Positions 1-6,370 of a stretch of 11,178 bases of DNA are shown here, piece by piece; the first letter of the stretch is position 1; each line of letters opens with the position of its first letter. Source of the stretch: an uncultured Gammaproteobacteria bacterium (GTDB lineage Bacteria > Pseudomonadota > Gammaproteobacteria > Steroidobacterales > GCA-2729495); contig CALGMY010000209.1 of assembly GCA_937958785.1 (NCBI GenBank), positions 1 to 11,178 of the forward strand. The letters are read 5' to 3'. Position numbers and translations under genes: made by a program. A model generated the notes under the pieces. It saw nothing but the letters and a program-made list of their open reading frames with translations. It made no database searches and had not been told where the DNA came from.

Positions 1-37
1 GGTGGCGGCCGCCGTGATGGCGGGAGCCACGCCGTGA
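1..37 (+). CDS. 3' end of an unidentified gene upstream of crtY (partial)
   Basis: An open frame entering from the left edge encodes only the last eleven residues, VAAVMAGATP preceded by a partial codon, and ends at TGA 35-37. This stop overlaps the GTG start of crtY in a GTGA arrangement, the same tight packing seen at the crtY/crtI junction, so the fragment is probably the tail of another gene of the carotenoid operon. In related proteobacterial clusters crtE or crtX often precedes crtY, but ten residues are too few to tell. The assignment as a real coding end rests on the overlap alone. Confidence 0.45.
   Translation, partial: VAAAVMAGATP
22..26 (+). promoter_or_regulatory. Ribosome binding site of crtY
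   Basis: GGGAG lies seven bases before GTG 34. It supports GTG as the true crtY start, inside the end of the upstream gene. Confidence 0.5.
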
Positions 38-1224
38 CCGCTGCCGTCCCGGGCGTGATCCTCGTGGGCGGCGGCCTCGCGAACTGCCTGCTGGCGCTTC
101 GTCTCCGGGCGCTCCGTCCCGACGTGCCCGTGACGCTCGTCGAAGGCGCCGACCGCCTCGGCGGCAACCACACCTGGTCCTTCCATGGCACCGACGTGGC
201 GCCCGGGACGCTCGCCTGGCTCGCGCCCCTCGCGAGCCACGCCTGGCCCCACTACGACGTGAAGTTCCCGGGCCGGGAGCGGCGCCTCGAGGGCAGCTAC
301 CATTCGCTCACCTCCGGGCACCTGCACGACGTGGTGGTGGGCACGCTCGGCCCTGCGGTCCGGATCGGCACCGCCGTCACCGCGGTGGCGGCCGATGGCG
401 TGCAGCTCGCGGACGGCAGCCGCCTCGCCGCCAGCCTGGTGGTGGACGGCCGCGGGCTTGCCCCTTCGCCCGCGGGAGTGACCCTGCGCTTCCAGAAGTT
501 TCTCGGCCAGGAGGTGCGCCTCGCGCGTCCCCACGGCCTCACCGGGCCCCTGCTGATGGACGCGACCGTGCCCCAGCAGGAGGGCTACCGCTTCGTGTAC
601 CTGCTGCCCTTCAGCCCCACCGACCTGCTGATCGAGGACACCTACTACAGTGACACGGGCGACCTGGACCCGGCCGTCCTCCGCCAGCACATCGCGCGCT
701 ACGCCGCGGACCGGGGCTGGCAGGTGGCGGGGCTGCTCCGGGAGGAGCACGGCGTGCTGCCCATCGTGCTCGACTGCGACCTGGGGTCATTCTGGCCCGC
801 CGGCGACGGCGTGCCCCGGTCCGGGCTCCGCGCCGGGCTCTTCCACCACACCACGGGCTACTCGGTGCCCGAGGCCGCCGCCCTCGCGGACGCGCTGCCC
901 GGCCTGCCGGACCTCCGGAGTGCCGCCGTCGCGCCCTGGCTGCGGGAGCGGGTGCAGCGCCGCTGGCGGGAGCAGCGGGTGTTTCGCCTGCTGAACCGCT
1001 TCCTCTTCCTCGGTGCGGCGCCGGCGGACCGGTACCGCATCCTGCAGCACTTCTACCGGCTGCCGGAGCGCGTGATCGAGCACTTCTATGCCGGCCGCCT
1101 CACGCTCGGCGACACCAGCCGGGTGCTCACGGGCACGCCCCCCATTCCCATCCACCACGCCCTGCGCTACGTGCTGCCCTCGAGCAGCCGGGGCCCGGGA
1201 ATCGACGCCAGGAGCGACCGATGA
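34..1224 (+). CDS. crtY: Lycopene beta-cyclase CrtY
   Basis: CrtY cyclises both ends of lycopene to give beta-carotene; the family uses reduced FAD without net redox change and acts at the membrane. The 396 residues match the usual CrtY length (about 380-400). Seen in order: the dinucleotide-binding GGGLAN at residues 12-17, the family signature GGNHTWSFH at 43-51, YLLPF followed by IEDT at 200-203 (E201 aligns with the essential glutamate of the FLEDT motif known in the Pantoea enzyme), GLFHHTTGYSVP at 268-279, and a C-terminal block with FYAGRLTLGD and VLTGTPPIP. The start is GTG 34, with GGGAG upstream. The stop overlaps the crtI start by four bases (ATGA), implying translational coupling. 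Product identity is secure; whether the host modifies beta-carotene further cannot be seen here. Confidence 0.96.
   Translation: MTAAVPGVILVGGGLANCLLALRLRALRPDVPVTLVEGADRLGGNHTWSFHGTDVAPGTLAWLAPLASHAWPHYDVKFPGRERRLEGSYHSLTSGHLHDVVVGTLGPAVRIGTAVTAVAADGVQLADGSRLAASLVVDGRGLAPSPAGVTLRFQKFLGQEVRLARPHGLTGPLLMDATVPQQEGYRFVYLLPFSPTDLLIEDTYYSDTGDLDPAVLRQHIARYAADRGWQVAGLLREEHGVLPIVLDCDLGSFWPAGDGVPRSGLRAGLFHHTTGYSVPEAAALADALPGLPDLRSAAVAPWLRERVQRRWREQRVFRLLNRFLFLGAAPADRYRILQHFYRLPERVIEHFYAGRLTLGDTSRVLTGTPPIPIHHALRYVLPSSSRGPGIDARSDR
1210..1214 (+). promoter_or_regulatory. Strong ribosome binding site of crtI
   Basis: AGGAG lies six bases before ATG 1221, within the 3' end of crtY. It is the best Shine-Dalgarno match in the carotenoid operon and fixes the crtI start. 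Confidence 0.7.
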
Positions 1225-2720
1225 CGAAACCCGTGGCAGTGATCGGCGCGGGCTTCGGCGGCCTCGCCCTCGCCATCCGCCTGCAGTCCGCGGGCGTGCC
1301 CACCGTGCTGCTCGAGAAGCGCGCGCGCCCGGGCGGCCGGGCCTACGTCTACGAGCAGGACGGCTTCACCTTCGACGCGGGCCCCACCGTGGTCACGGCG
1401 CCCAATGCCATCGACGAGCTGTTCGCGCTCTCGGGGCGGGCGACCAGCGACTACGTGGACCTCATGCCCGTCGACCCGTTCTACCGCCTCGTCTGGCCCG
1501 ACGGCACGAGCCTCGAGTACAACGCCGACGAAGACGCCGTGAGCGCGGCCATCGCCCGCATCAGCCCGCGGGACGCGGACGGCTACCGGCGCTTCCTCCG
1601 CTTCTCGGCCGACGTCTTCCGCGAGGGCTACCTGAAGCTCGGCACCGTGCCGTTCCAGAGCTTCTGGAGCATGCTGAAGGTCGCGCCCCAGCTGATCCGG
1701 CTGCGCAGCGACCGCTCCGTGTACAGCGTGGTCTCCGACTACTTCGAGGACCCGCGCCTGCGCCAGGCCTTCAGCTTCCAGTCGCTGCTGATCGGCGGGA
1801 ACCCCTTCCAGGTGTCCTCCATGTACGCGCTCATCCACGCCCTGGAGCGGGAGTGGGGCGTGCGCTTCCCCCGGGGCGGCACCGGCGCGCTGGTGCAGGC
1901 CATGGTCCGCCTGTTCCAGGACCTGGGGGGCGAGGTGCGGCTCGGCTGCCCGGTGGAGGAGATCCGGGTGCGCCACGGCCGCGCCACCGAGGTGGCCACC
2001 GCCGACGGCCGCAGCGTACCGGTGGCCGCGGTGGCCAGCAACGCGGACATCGTGCACACCTACGCGAGCCTGCTCGCCGGGTCCGAGCGGGGGCGGGCGG
2101 TGGCGCCGCGGCTGGCCCGCAAGCGCTTCAGCAACTCCCTGTTCGTGGTCTACTTCGGGCTGAACCGGCAGTACCCGGAGCTGGCCCACCACACGGTGCT
2201 GTTCGGGCCGCGCTACAGGGAACTGCTCGACGACATCTTCCACGGCAGCGCGCTGCCCGCCGACTTCTCCCTCTACCTGCACAACCCGTCCCGCACGGAC
2301 CCGTCGCTCGCCCCGCCGGGCCACGCGGGCTTCTACGCGCTGGCGCCGGTGCCCAACCTCGAGAGGGCGCCGCTGGACTGGGCCACGGCCGGGCCGGCCT
2401 TCCGGGACCGCATCCTCGACACCCTCGACCGCACGGCGCTGCCCGGGCTCCGGGCCAGCCTGGTGACGTCCCGGATCTTCACCCCGGCCGATTTCGCCTC
2501 CGAGCTGAACGCCCACCAGGGCTCGGCCTTCTCCCTGGAGCCCTTGCTGACCCAGAGCGCCTTCTTCCGGGTTCACAACCGGGACGATCGCCTCCACAAT
2601 CTGTACTTCGTGGGGGCAGGCACACACCCGGGCGCGGGCATTCCCGGCGTCATCGGTTCCGCCAAGGCCACCGCGGGGCTGATGCTCGCCGATCTCGGCC
2701 GGGACCGCGGAGCACGCTGA
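1221..2720 (+). CDS. crtI: Phytoene desaturase CrtI (lycopene-forming type)
   Basis: CrtI introduces double bonds into 15-cis-phytoene, normally four in the bacterial type, to give all-trans lycopene, using FAD at the membrane surface. The 499 residues fit the family. The N-terminus has the Rossmann motif GAGFGG at residues 9-14 and the following FAD contact region ending in GGRAY and FDAGPT. The C-terminus carries the bacterial CrtI signature YFVGAGTHPGAGIPG at about 462-476. ATG 1221 is preceded by a strong AGGAG at 1210-1214, six bases away, and overlaps the crtY stop. The next gene, crtB, starts one base after the stop. Desaturase against related carotenoid oxygenases or CrtN/CrtD: the neighbouring crtY and crtB favour CrtI. 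The exact number of desaturation steps is inferred from family and context. Confidence 0.95.
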   Translation: MTKPVAVIGAGFGGLALAIRLQSAGVPTVLLEKRARPGGRAYVYEQDGFTFDAGPTVVTAPNAIDELFALSGRATSDYVDLMPVDPFYRLVWPDGTSLEYNADEDAVSAAIARISPRDADGYRRFLRFSADVFREGYLKLGTVPFQSFWSMLKVAPQLIRLRSDRSVYSVVSDYFEDPRLRQAFSFQSLLIGGNPFQVSSMYALIHALEREWGVRFPRGGTGALVQAMVRLFQDLGGEVRLGCPVEEIRVRHGRATEVATADGRSVPVAAVASNADIVHTYASLLAGSERGRAVAPRLARKRFSNSLFVVYFGLNRQYPELAHHTVLFGPRYRELLDDIFHGSALPADFSLYLHNPSRTDPSLAPPGHAGFYALAPVPNLERAPLDWATAGPAFRDRILDTLDRTALPGLRASLVTSRIFTPADFASELNAHQGSAFSLEPLLTQSAFFRVHNRDDRLHNLYFVGAGTHPGAGIPGVIGSAKATAGLMLADLGRDRGAR

Positions 2721-2721
2721 G

Positions 2722-3678
2722 ATGGATGCGGTCGTCAGCACCAGTCGCGAGATGATCCGGAAGGGATCGCGCAGCTTCGCGCTCGCCTCCCGCCTTTTCG
2801 CGCCCGCCACCCGGGACGACGCCTGGATGCTCTACGCCTGGTGCCGGCACTGCGACGACGCCATCGACGGCCAGGAGCTCGGCATGGCCGGAACCGGACT
2901 GCCGGCGGGCGACCCCGCGGCGATACTTCGCCACCTGCGGGCCGAGACGCTGCGCGCGCTGGACGGGGAGCCGGTGGTGGAACCCGCATTCCAGGCTGCC
3001 CAGCGGGTCTTCCGCGCGCACGGCATCCCCGCCCGCCATGCCCTGGAGCTGCTCGCGGGCTTCGAGATGGACGTGGAGGGCCACCGCTACCGCACCTTCG
3101 AGGAGACGCTGCTCTACTGCTACCGGGTGGCCGGCGTCGTCGGCGTGATGATGGCGCTGGTCATGGGCGCCCGGGAACCCCGGGTGCTGCAGCGGGCCGC
3201 CGACCTCGGCATCGGCTTCCAGCTGACCAACATCGCCCGGGACGTGCTCGACGATGCCCGCAACGGGCGCTGTTACCTGCCGGCCGACTGGCTGGCGGGG
3301 GCGGGCATCCCGGTGGCCGGCCTCGCGGACCCGGCCCAGCGCCCGGCGCTCGCCCGGGTGGTCGGCCGCCTGCTCCACGAGGCCGACCGCTACTACGCCT
3401 CGGCGGCCACCGGCCTGCAGGCGCTGGGCTTCCGCTCTGCCTGGGCCGTGGCCACGGCCCTCGGCGTCTACCGGGACATCGGGCGGGTGGTGCGGGAGCG
3501 GGGCGTGCGCGCCTGGGACACCCGGGCGGTCGTGGGTACCCCGCGCAAGCTCCTCTATCTCGGCACCGGTGCCCTGCGTGCCCTCCGGGCCCGGACCTTC
3601 GACCGCTGGCAACAGGCGGCGCCCCGGGAGCAGGGCCTGTGGGTCGCGCCGGACCTGGACGCGGGCGACCGGGCCTGA
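2722..3678 (+). CDS. crtB: Phytoene synthase CrtB
   Basis: CrtB joins two geranylgeranyl diphosphate molecules head to head, via prephytoene diphosphate, to make 15-cis-phytoene, the first committed carotenoid. The 318 residues are typical for the family. Visible motifs: the N-terminal SRSFALA at about 16-22, the first aspartate-rich motif DDAID at 45-49, YCYRVAGVVG at 132-141, and the second aspartate-rich block NIARDVLDDARNGRCYLP at 170-187, in which D174 and D178 would bind Mg-diphosphate. Squalene synthase-like HpnC/HpnD proteins share this fold, but placement one base after crtI supports phytoene synthase. A weak CGGAG at 2708-2712 precedes ATG 2722. No GGPP synthase (crtE) is in the window, so the substrate must come from a gene elsewhere. 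Confidence 0.95.
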   Translation: MDAVVSTSREMIRKGSRSFALASRLFAPATRDDAWMLYAWCRHCDDAIDGQELGMAGTGLPAGDPAAILRHLRAETLRALDGEPVVEPAFQAAQRVFRAHGIPARHALELLAGFEMDVEGHRYRTFEETLLYCYRVAGVVGVMMALVMGAREPRVLQRAADLGIGFQLTNIARDVLDDARNGRCYLPADWLAGAGIPVAGLADPAQRPALARVVGRLLHEADRYYASAATGLQALGFRSAWAVATALGVYRDIGRVVRERGVRAWDTRAVVGTPRKLLYLGTGALRALRARTFDRWQQAAPREQGLWVAPDLDAGDRA

Positions 3679-3693
3679 CGGGCGGGACGACCG

Positions 3694-3927
3694 GTGGCTG
3701 AACTCATCGTCAACACCGTGCTCGCGATCCTCGGCATCCGCCTCGGCCTCTACTGCCTCATGGCCTGGCAGCGCCTGCGCCAGAAACTCGCGGTGTCGGG
3801 CGCGGCCCCCTCGGGCCGCGAGCGCTTCTTCCTGGTGGCCCTGCCGCTGGTCGCGCTGGCCATGGCCGGCATCGTCGTTTACTGCGGGCTCGCGGCGATC
3901 CGGGCGTTGGGGCCGGCGGCGGTGTGA
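3694..3927 (+). CDS. Small two-helix membrane protein, last gene of the crt operon
   Basis: A 77-residue protein starting at GTG 3694, 15 bases after the crtB stop, so probably cotranscribed with crtB. It has two hydrophobic segments, about residues 5-23 and 45-69, joined by a basic loop (R27, R29, K31, R42, R44). This predicts a hairpin in the inner membrane with the loop in the cytoplasm. I do not recognise the family. It is far too short for CrtZ hydroxylase or CrtW ketolase and has no histidine clusters. A role next to carotenoid enzymes in the membrane is only suggested by position. The start is uncertain because no clear ribosome binding site is present. The reading frame uses GC-rich third positions like its neighbours, which supports coding. 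Confidence 0.65.
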   Translation: MAELIVNTVLAILGIRLGLYCLMAWQRLRQKLAVSGAAPSGRERFFLVALPLVALAMAGIVVYCGLAAIRALGPAAV

Positions 3928-3974
3928 GGAGTCGGCGCGGTGGCGCCGGTACGGGTAGTCCCAGCGCCGCATTT

Positions 3975-4004
3975 CCGGGCAAACAGCAGGCTTTCCCGGC
4001 TTTT
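3975..4004 (+). terminator. Probable intrinsic terminator of the crt operon
   Basis: CCGGG 3975-3979 and AAA 3981-3983 pair with TTTCCCGG 3992-3999, leaving a single bulged C at 3980 and an eight-base loop. The stem is followed by C and TTTT at 4001-4004. It lies 48 bases after the last gene of the crt set and before the toxin-antitoxin pair, in the most AT-rich stretch nearby. The short T-run makes the call moderate. A smaller hairpin, 3933-3938 with 3943-3948, precedes it and lacks a T-run. The rest of the 141-base gap (3928-4068) holds only the palindrome described separately. Confidence 0.45.
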
Positions 4005-4051
4005 CGTTGCCAGTCACCGGCACTACGGTCATGCCATGGCCGGACGTCGTA

Positions 4052-4067
4052 TTCGTCTATAGACGAA
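4052..4067. promoter_or_regulatory. Perfect 16-bp palindrome, likely toxin-antitoxin operator
   Basis: TTCGTCTATAGACGAA is a perfect inverted repeat with no spacer and ends one base before the toxin ATG at 4069. Antitoxins of this type bind palindromes over their own promoter, so this is the expected operator. The central TATAGA (4058-4063) could serve as a -10 element. If so, transcription would begin about at the ATG and the toxin mRNA would be leaderless, which fits the absence of a ribosome binding site. I see no convincing -35. The palindrome is read directly; its role is inferred. Confidence 0.65.
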
Positions 4068-4068
4068 C

Positions 4069-4386
4069 ATGGAGCTGCTGTGGTACAAGCTGCCGGGCGG
4101 GCACGAGCCGGCGCGGGATTTCATCGCGGGGTTGCCTGATCCGGTGGGGCGCAGGGCATTCCTGCGGCGCCTCATCCAGGTCGAAAGCGGGCTGCTCGGT
4201 GACCACCGGCCGCTTGGCGGCGGACTCTGGGAGTTTCGCCTGCACGTGGGGCCGGGTTACCGGCTGTACGCCGGCCGGCTCTCCGAGGGGAGCTTCGTCC
4301 TGCTGGCTGCGGGCCCGAAGGGCAGGCAGGTGCGGGACATCGTCCGCGCACGACTTTTCTGGCGAACATTCGGGATGGACCAATGA
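4069..4386 (+). CDS. RelE/HigB-superfamily toxin (addiction module killer protein type)
   Basis: A 105-residue basic protein resembling the Gp49-like/RelE-ParE toxin families, which usually act as mRNA-cleaving toxins. Seen: the core KPLGG-like segment RPLGGGLWEFRLHVGPGYRLY at residues 47-67 (too close a spacing of conserved G, W-E, R and GYR to be chance), a beta strand FVLLAAG at 76-82, and the terminal helix RDIVRARLFW at 89-98, as in the killer proteins whose C-terminus reads as an lysine/arginine-rich DI-x-x-A-x-x-W helix. The toxin comes before its antitoxin, the HigBA order, and its stop overlaps the antitoxin ATG by four bases. No Shine-Dalgarno precedes ATG 4069. RNase activity and target are inferred from the superfamily. 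Confidence 0.85.
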   Translation: MELLWYKLPGGHEPARDFIAGLPDPVGRRAFLRRLIQVESGLLGDHRPLGGGLWEFRLHVGPGYRLYAGRLSEGSFVLLAAGPKGRQVRDIVRARLFWRTFGMDQ

Positions 4387-4712
4387 AGAAGCGTCACAAG
4401 CGTTTGGCACGGTCCCACGAGGCCGTCATGCCTGAACTGCTCCGGGCGAGTCCCGCCGACGCCATTGCGGTGCTCAACGACACGCTGGCCAGTGGTTCGC
4501 CGCAGGAAGTGGCGGTGGCGGTCCGGCACATGGCGGCCGCCTTCGGTGGTCTGCCGGGGATCGCGCGCGCGGCCGGCATCAACGTCACGCAGGCTTACCG
4601 GTCGCTCTCAAGCCGGGGAAATCCCTCCTTTGGCACCATCAACGCGGTCGTCCGGGCCGCGGGATTCGAGCTTGCGGTACGGCGCCGCGGTGCCCGGCGG
4701 GACAGGGCCTGA
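4383..4712 (+). CDS. HTH antitoxin of the toxin-antitoxin pair (HigA-like antidote protein)
   Basis: A 109-residue protein matching the addiction module antidote pattern: an N-terminal toxin-facing part with the conserved stretch AIAVLNDTLASGSPQEV at about 27-43, then a helix-turn-helix, about 57-78, and the signature SSRGNPSFGTINAVVRAAGF at 76-95, corresponding to the family's L-S-x-x-G-N-P-x-(F/L)-x-T block. It should neutralise the upstream toxin and, with it, repress the operon through the palindrome before the toxin gene. ATG 4383 overlaps the toxin stop (ATGA), with a weak GGGA seven bases before it. The C-terminal tail is arginine-rich. The pairing is secure; the precise subfamily name is not. 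Confidence 0.85.
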   Translation: MKKRHKRLARSHEAVMPELLRASPADAIAVLNDTLASGSPQEVAVAVRHMAAAFGGLPGIARAAGINVTQAYRSLSSRGNPSFGTINAVVRAAGFELAVRRRGARRDRA

Positions 4713-4783
4713 CGCGCCGTACCCGGCCTGCTCAGGTCGCCGCGCCGTCCACCGGCGCCGGGCCAGGGGAGCCCGTACGACCA

Positions 4784-4812
4784 CGGCGGCGCCACACGGC
4801 CAGGCGCCGCCG
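4784..4812 (+). other. Perfect 10-bp all-G/C hairpin upstream of the aldo/keto reductase
   Basis: CGGCGGCGCC at 4784-4793 and GGCGCCGCCG at 4803-4812 are exact inverted repeats around a nine-base loop. The structure lies between the antitoxin stop (4712) and ATG 4831. It lacks a T-run, so it is not a standard intrinsic terminator. It could stall RNA polymerase after the toxin-antitoxin unit, act as an attenuating leader structure for the reductase, or be a protein-binding site. Apart from a short palindrome CCGGCGCCGG at 4752-4761, nothing else is evident in the 118-base gap. Confidence 0.5.
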
Positions 4813-4830
4813 GGAACCGGCAGGGGTACC

Positions 4831-5841
4831 ATGGTAGCCACGAACGAACTGGTCCCTGCGTCCGGGTCCGTAAGGATTAGCTTGATTTCACCCACCCTGG
4901 ATCGCCGCCGCTTCCTCTGCGCTGCGGGCGGTGCACTGGCCGCCGTCGTAACCGCGGGCCGAGCCGGCGCAGCGACCCCCGCTGCTCCTGCGGCCGCTGC
5001 CGGCACCCTGCGGCTCGGTGGCGACCTCGAAGTCGCCCGCCTGGGTTTCGGCGCGATGCGACTCACCGGCGAAGGCATCTGGGGCGAGCCTCGTGACCCC
5101 GTCGAGTGCCGGGCCGTACTGCGCCGGGCGCTCGAGCTCGGCGTCGGCTTCATCGACACCGCCGACGCCTACGGCCCCCACGTCAGCGAGCGGCTCATCG
5201 CCGAGGCGCTGCATCCCTACGCGGACGGCCTCGTGATCGCCACCAAGGGTGGCCTCGTGCGCAGGGCCCCGGGCGACTGGACGGCGAACGGGCGGCCCGA
5301 GTACCTCCGCGCCGCCTGCGAGGGCAGCCTGCGGCGGCTCCGAGTGGAGCGAATCGACCTCTACCAGCTGCACTCGGTCGACCGTACGCTGCCCTATGAG
5401 GAGTCGATCGGAGAGCTCGCCCGGCTGCAGCGCGAGGGCAAGATCCGCCACATCGGGGTCTCGAACGTCGACCCGGTGCTTCTTGCGAAGGCCCGCGGCG
5501 AGGCGACGATCGTGTCGGTGCAGAATCGCTACAACGCCGCCGATCGCAGTTCGGAGGCGGTGCTCGCCACCTGTGAGCGCGACGGCATCGCGTTCCTGCC
5601 GTGGGCGCCGCTCGGCACGAGTGCACCGCCGGTCGGCGAGCCCCATCCATCGCAGGCAGTACTGGCGCAGGTCGCGAAGGAGCGGGGCCTCACGATGCCC
5701 GCCGCTGCCCTCGCCTGGCTCCTGACGCGCTCCCCGGCGATTCTCCCGATCCCCGGGACTTCGCGGCTTCAGCACCTGGAGGAGAACGTGCGGGCCGCGC
5801 GCCTCCGGCTGACCGCCGCGGAGATGGGGCGGATCGGGTGA
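4831..5841 (+). CDS. Aldo/keto reductase with twin-arginine signal peptide
   Basis: An NAD(P)H-dependent aldo/keto reductase, 336 residues from ATG 4831. The catalytic tetrad is visible: D109 and Y114 in FIDTADAYG, K139 in IATKGG, and H181 in LYQLH. GVSNVDP, the strand VQNRYN and the late cofactor region PIPGTSRLQHLEEN complete the TIM-barrel pattern. The N-terminus holds a Tat-type signal, DRRRFL at about residues 24-29 followed by an alanine-rich hydrophobic stretch and an AxA-like end, so the folded enzyme is probably exported. The start is ambiguous. ATG 4831 has AGGGG four bases before it; TTG 4882, in frame, has TAAGGA at 4871-4876 five bases before it and would give a normal short Tat n-region (326 versus 309-residue range difference is 17 residues). 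The substrate cannot be predicted. It is not obviously tied to the carotenoid genes. Confidence 0.92.
   Translation: MVATNELVPASGSVRISLISPTLDRRRFLCAAGGALAAVVTAGRAGAATPAAPAAAAGTLRLGGDLEVARLGFGAMRLTGEGIWGEPRDPVECRAVLRRALELGVGFIDTADAYGPHVSERLIAEALHPYADGLVIATKGGLVRRAPGDWTANGRPEYLRAACEGSLRRLRVERIDLYQLHSVDRTLPYEESIGELARLQREGKIRHIGVSNVDPVLLAKARGEATIVSVQNRYNAADRSSEAVLATCERDGIAFLPWAPLGTSAPPVGEPHPSQAVLAQVAKERGLTMPAAALAWLLTRSPAILPIPGTSRLQHLEENVRAARLRLTAAEMGRIG
4871..4876 (+). promoter_or_regulatory. Ribosome binding site favouring a TTG start at 4882
   Basis: TAAGGA precedes an in-frame TTG at 4882 by five bases. From that codon the Tat motif begins after about seven residues, the usual n-region length. 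This site competes with the ATG at 4831, which has only AGGGG at an unusually short distance. Confidence 0.5.
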
Positions 5842-5863
5842 CGCCGACCCTGGATTCGTTGAT

Positions 5864-6370
5864 TCAGCCGAGCGGCCGGTACACGGTGCCCGCCGGCGAA
5901 GGCACCGACTCCACCAGGCAAACCCGCTCCACGTTCCAGCGCACCGGCGTCCAGGGCAGGTCCGCCCGCACGTGCCGCACGTCCCGCGCCAGCGTGACGT
6001 GGGGCCGGTAGGGCCGGGATTCCCGCGCGAAGCCGAGCCGGTCCAGGCGGCGCCAGAGGCCATCCACCAGCGCGCGGAGGTCGTCGGTGAGGTGCGTGCC
6101 CGCCGCCACCAGCACCCGCGGCTTCGGCCAGTGCTCCAGCCGGTCCAGGTCGATGGCGAGTGGCGTCACCGGGCCGGCGAGCGCGAGCAGCTCCGGTAAC
6201 CGGTGCGCCGGTACCGCGCCCAGGAATGCGGCGGTGACGTGCAGGCCGGCCACCGCCACGGGCCGGCCCGCGAGCGGGAAGAGCCGGTTGCGGGCGGCCT
6301 CGAGCCGGCGCCGCAGCAGCTCGTCGGGCCAGAAGGCGAAGAACAGGCGGCGGGTGGCCGGATCCGTCAT
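5864..6370 (-). CDS. thpR: RNA 2',3'-cyclic phosphodiesterase (2'-5' RNA ligase family)
   Basis: A 168-residue member of the 2H phosphoesterase superfamily, the usual length for ThpR/LigT. These enzymes open 2',3'-cyclic phosphates on RNA ends and can join 2'-5' linked tRNA halves in vitro. Both catalytic HxT motifs are visible: H44-V-T46 in GLHVTAAFLG and H124-V-T126 in RPHVTLARD. The N-terminal RLFFAFWPD is also typical. ATG 6370 overlaps the MFS stop by one base (TGATG), so it is translated as the last gene of the minus-strand operon. Its stop faces the aldo/keto reductase stop 22 bases away. Its cellular role alongside exporters is unclear and may be incidental. A long frame extending upstream to 7285 is only a shadow of the MFS gene. 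Confidence 0.92.
   Translation of the reverse strand: MTDPATRRLFFAFWPDELLRRRLEAARNRLFPLAGRPVAVAGLHVTAAFLGAVPAHRLPELLALAGPVTPLAIDLDRLEHWPKPRVLVAAGTHLTDDLRALVDGLWRRLDRLGFARESRPYRPHVTLARDVRHVRADLPWTPVRWNVERVCLVESVPSPAGTVYRPLG

Noticed and set aside
1167..2810. Open frame of 547 codons on the minus strand opposite crtI
   Set aside because: Antisense to a complete CrtI; no recognisable domain and composition typical of a shadow frame.
3694..3927. Small gene after crtB as a CrtZ-type hydroxylase
   Set aside because: Only 77 residues, two membrane segments and none of the histidine clusters that bind iron in CrtZ.
4007..4029. TTGCCA at 4007 and TACGGT at 4024 as a -35/-10 pair for the toxin-antitoxin operon
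   Set aside because: The spacing of 11 bases is too short for a sigma-70 promoter.
2650..4032. Open frame of 460 codons on the minus strand opposite crtB
   Set aside because: Antisense to crtB and the small membrane protein; biased composition, no domain pattern.
4465..4830. Upstream extension of the aldo/keto reductase frame
   Set aside because: Runs over the antitoxin in another frame and would place 120 or more unrelated residues before the Tat signal.
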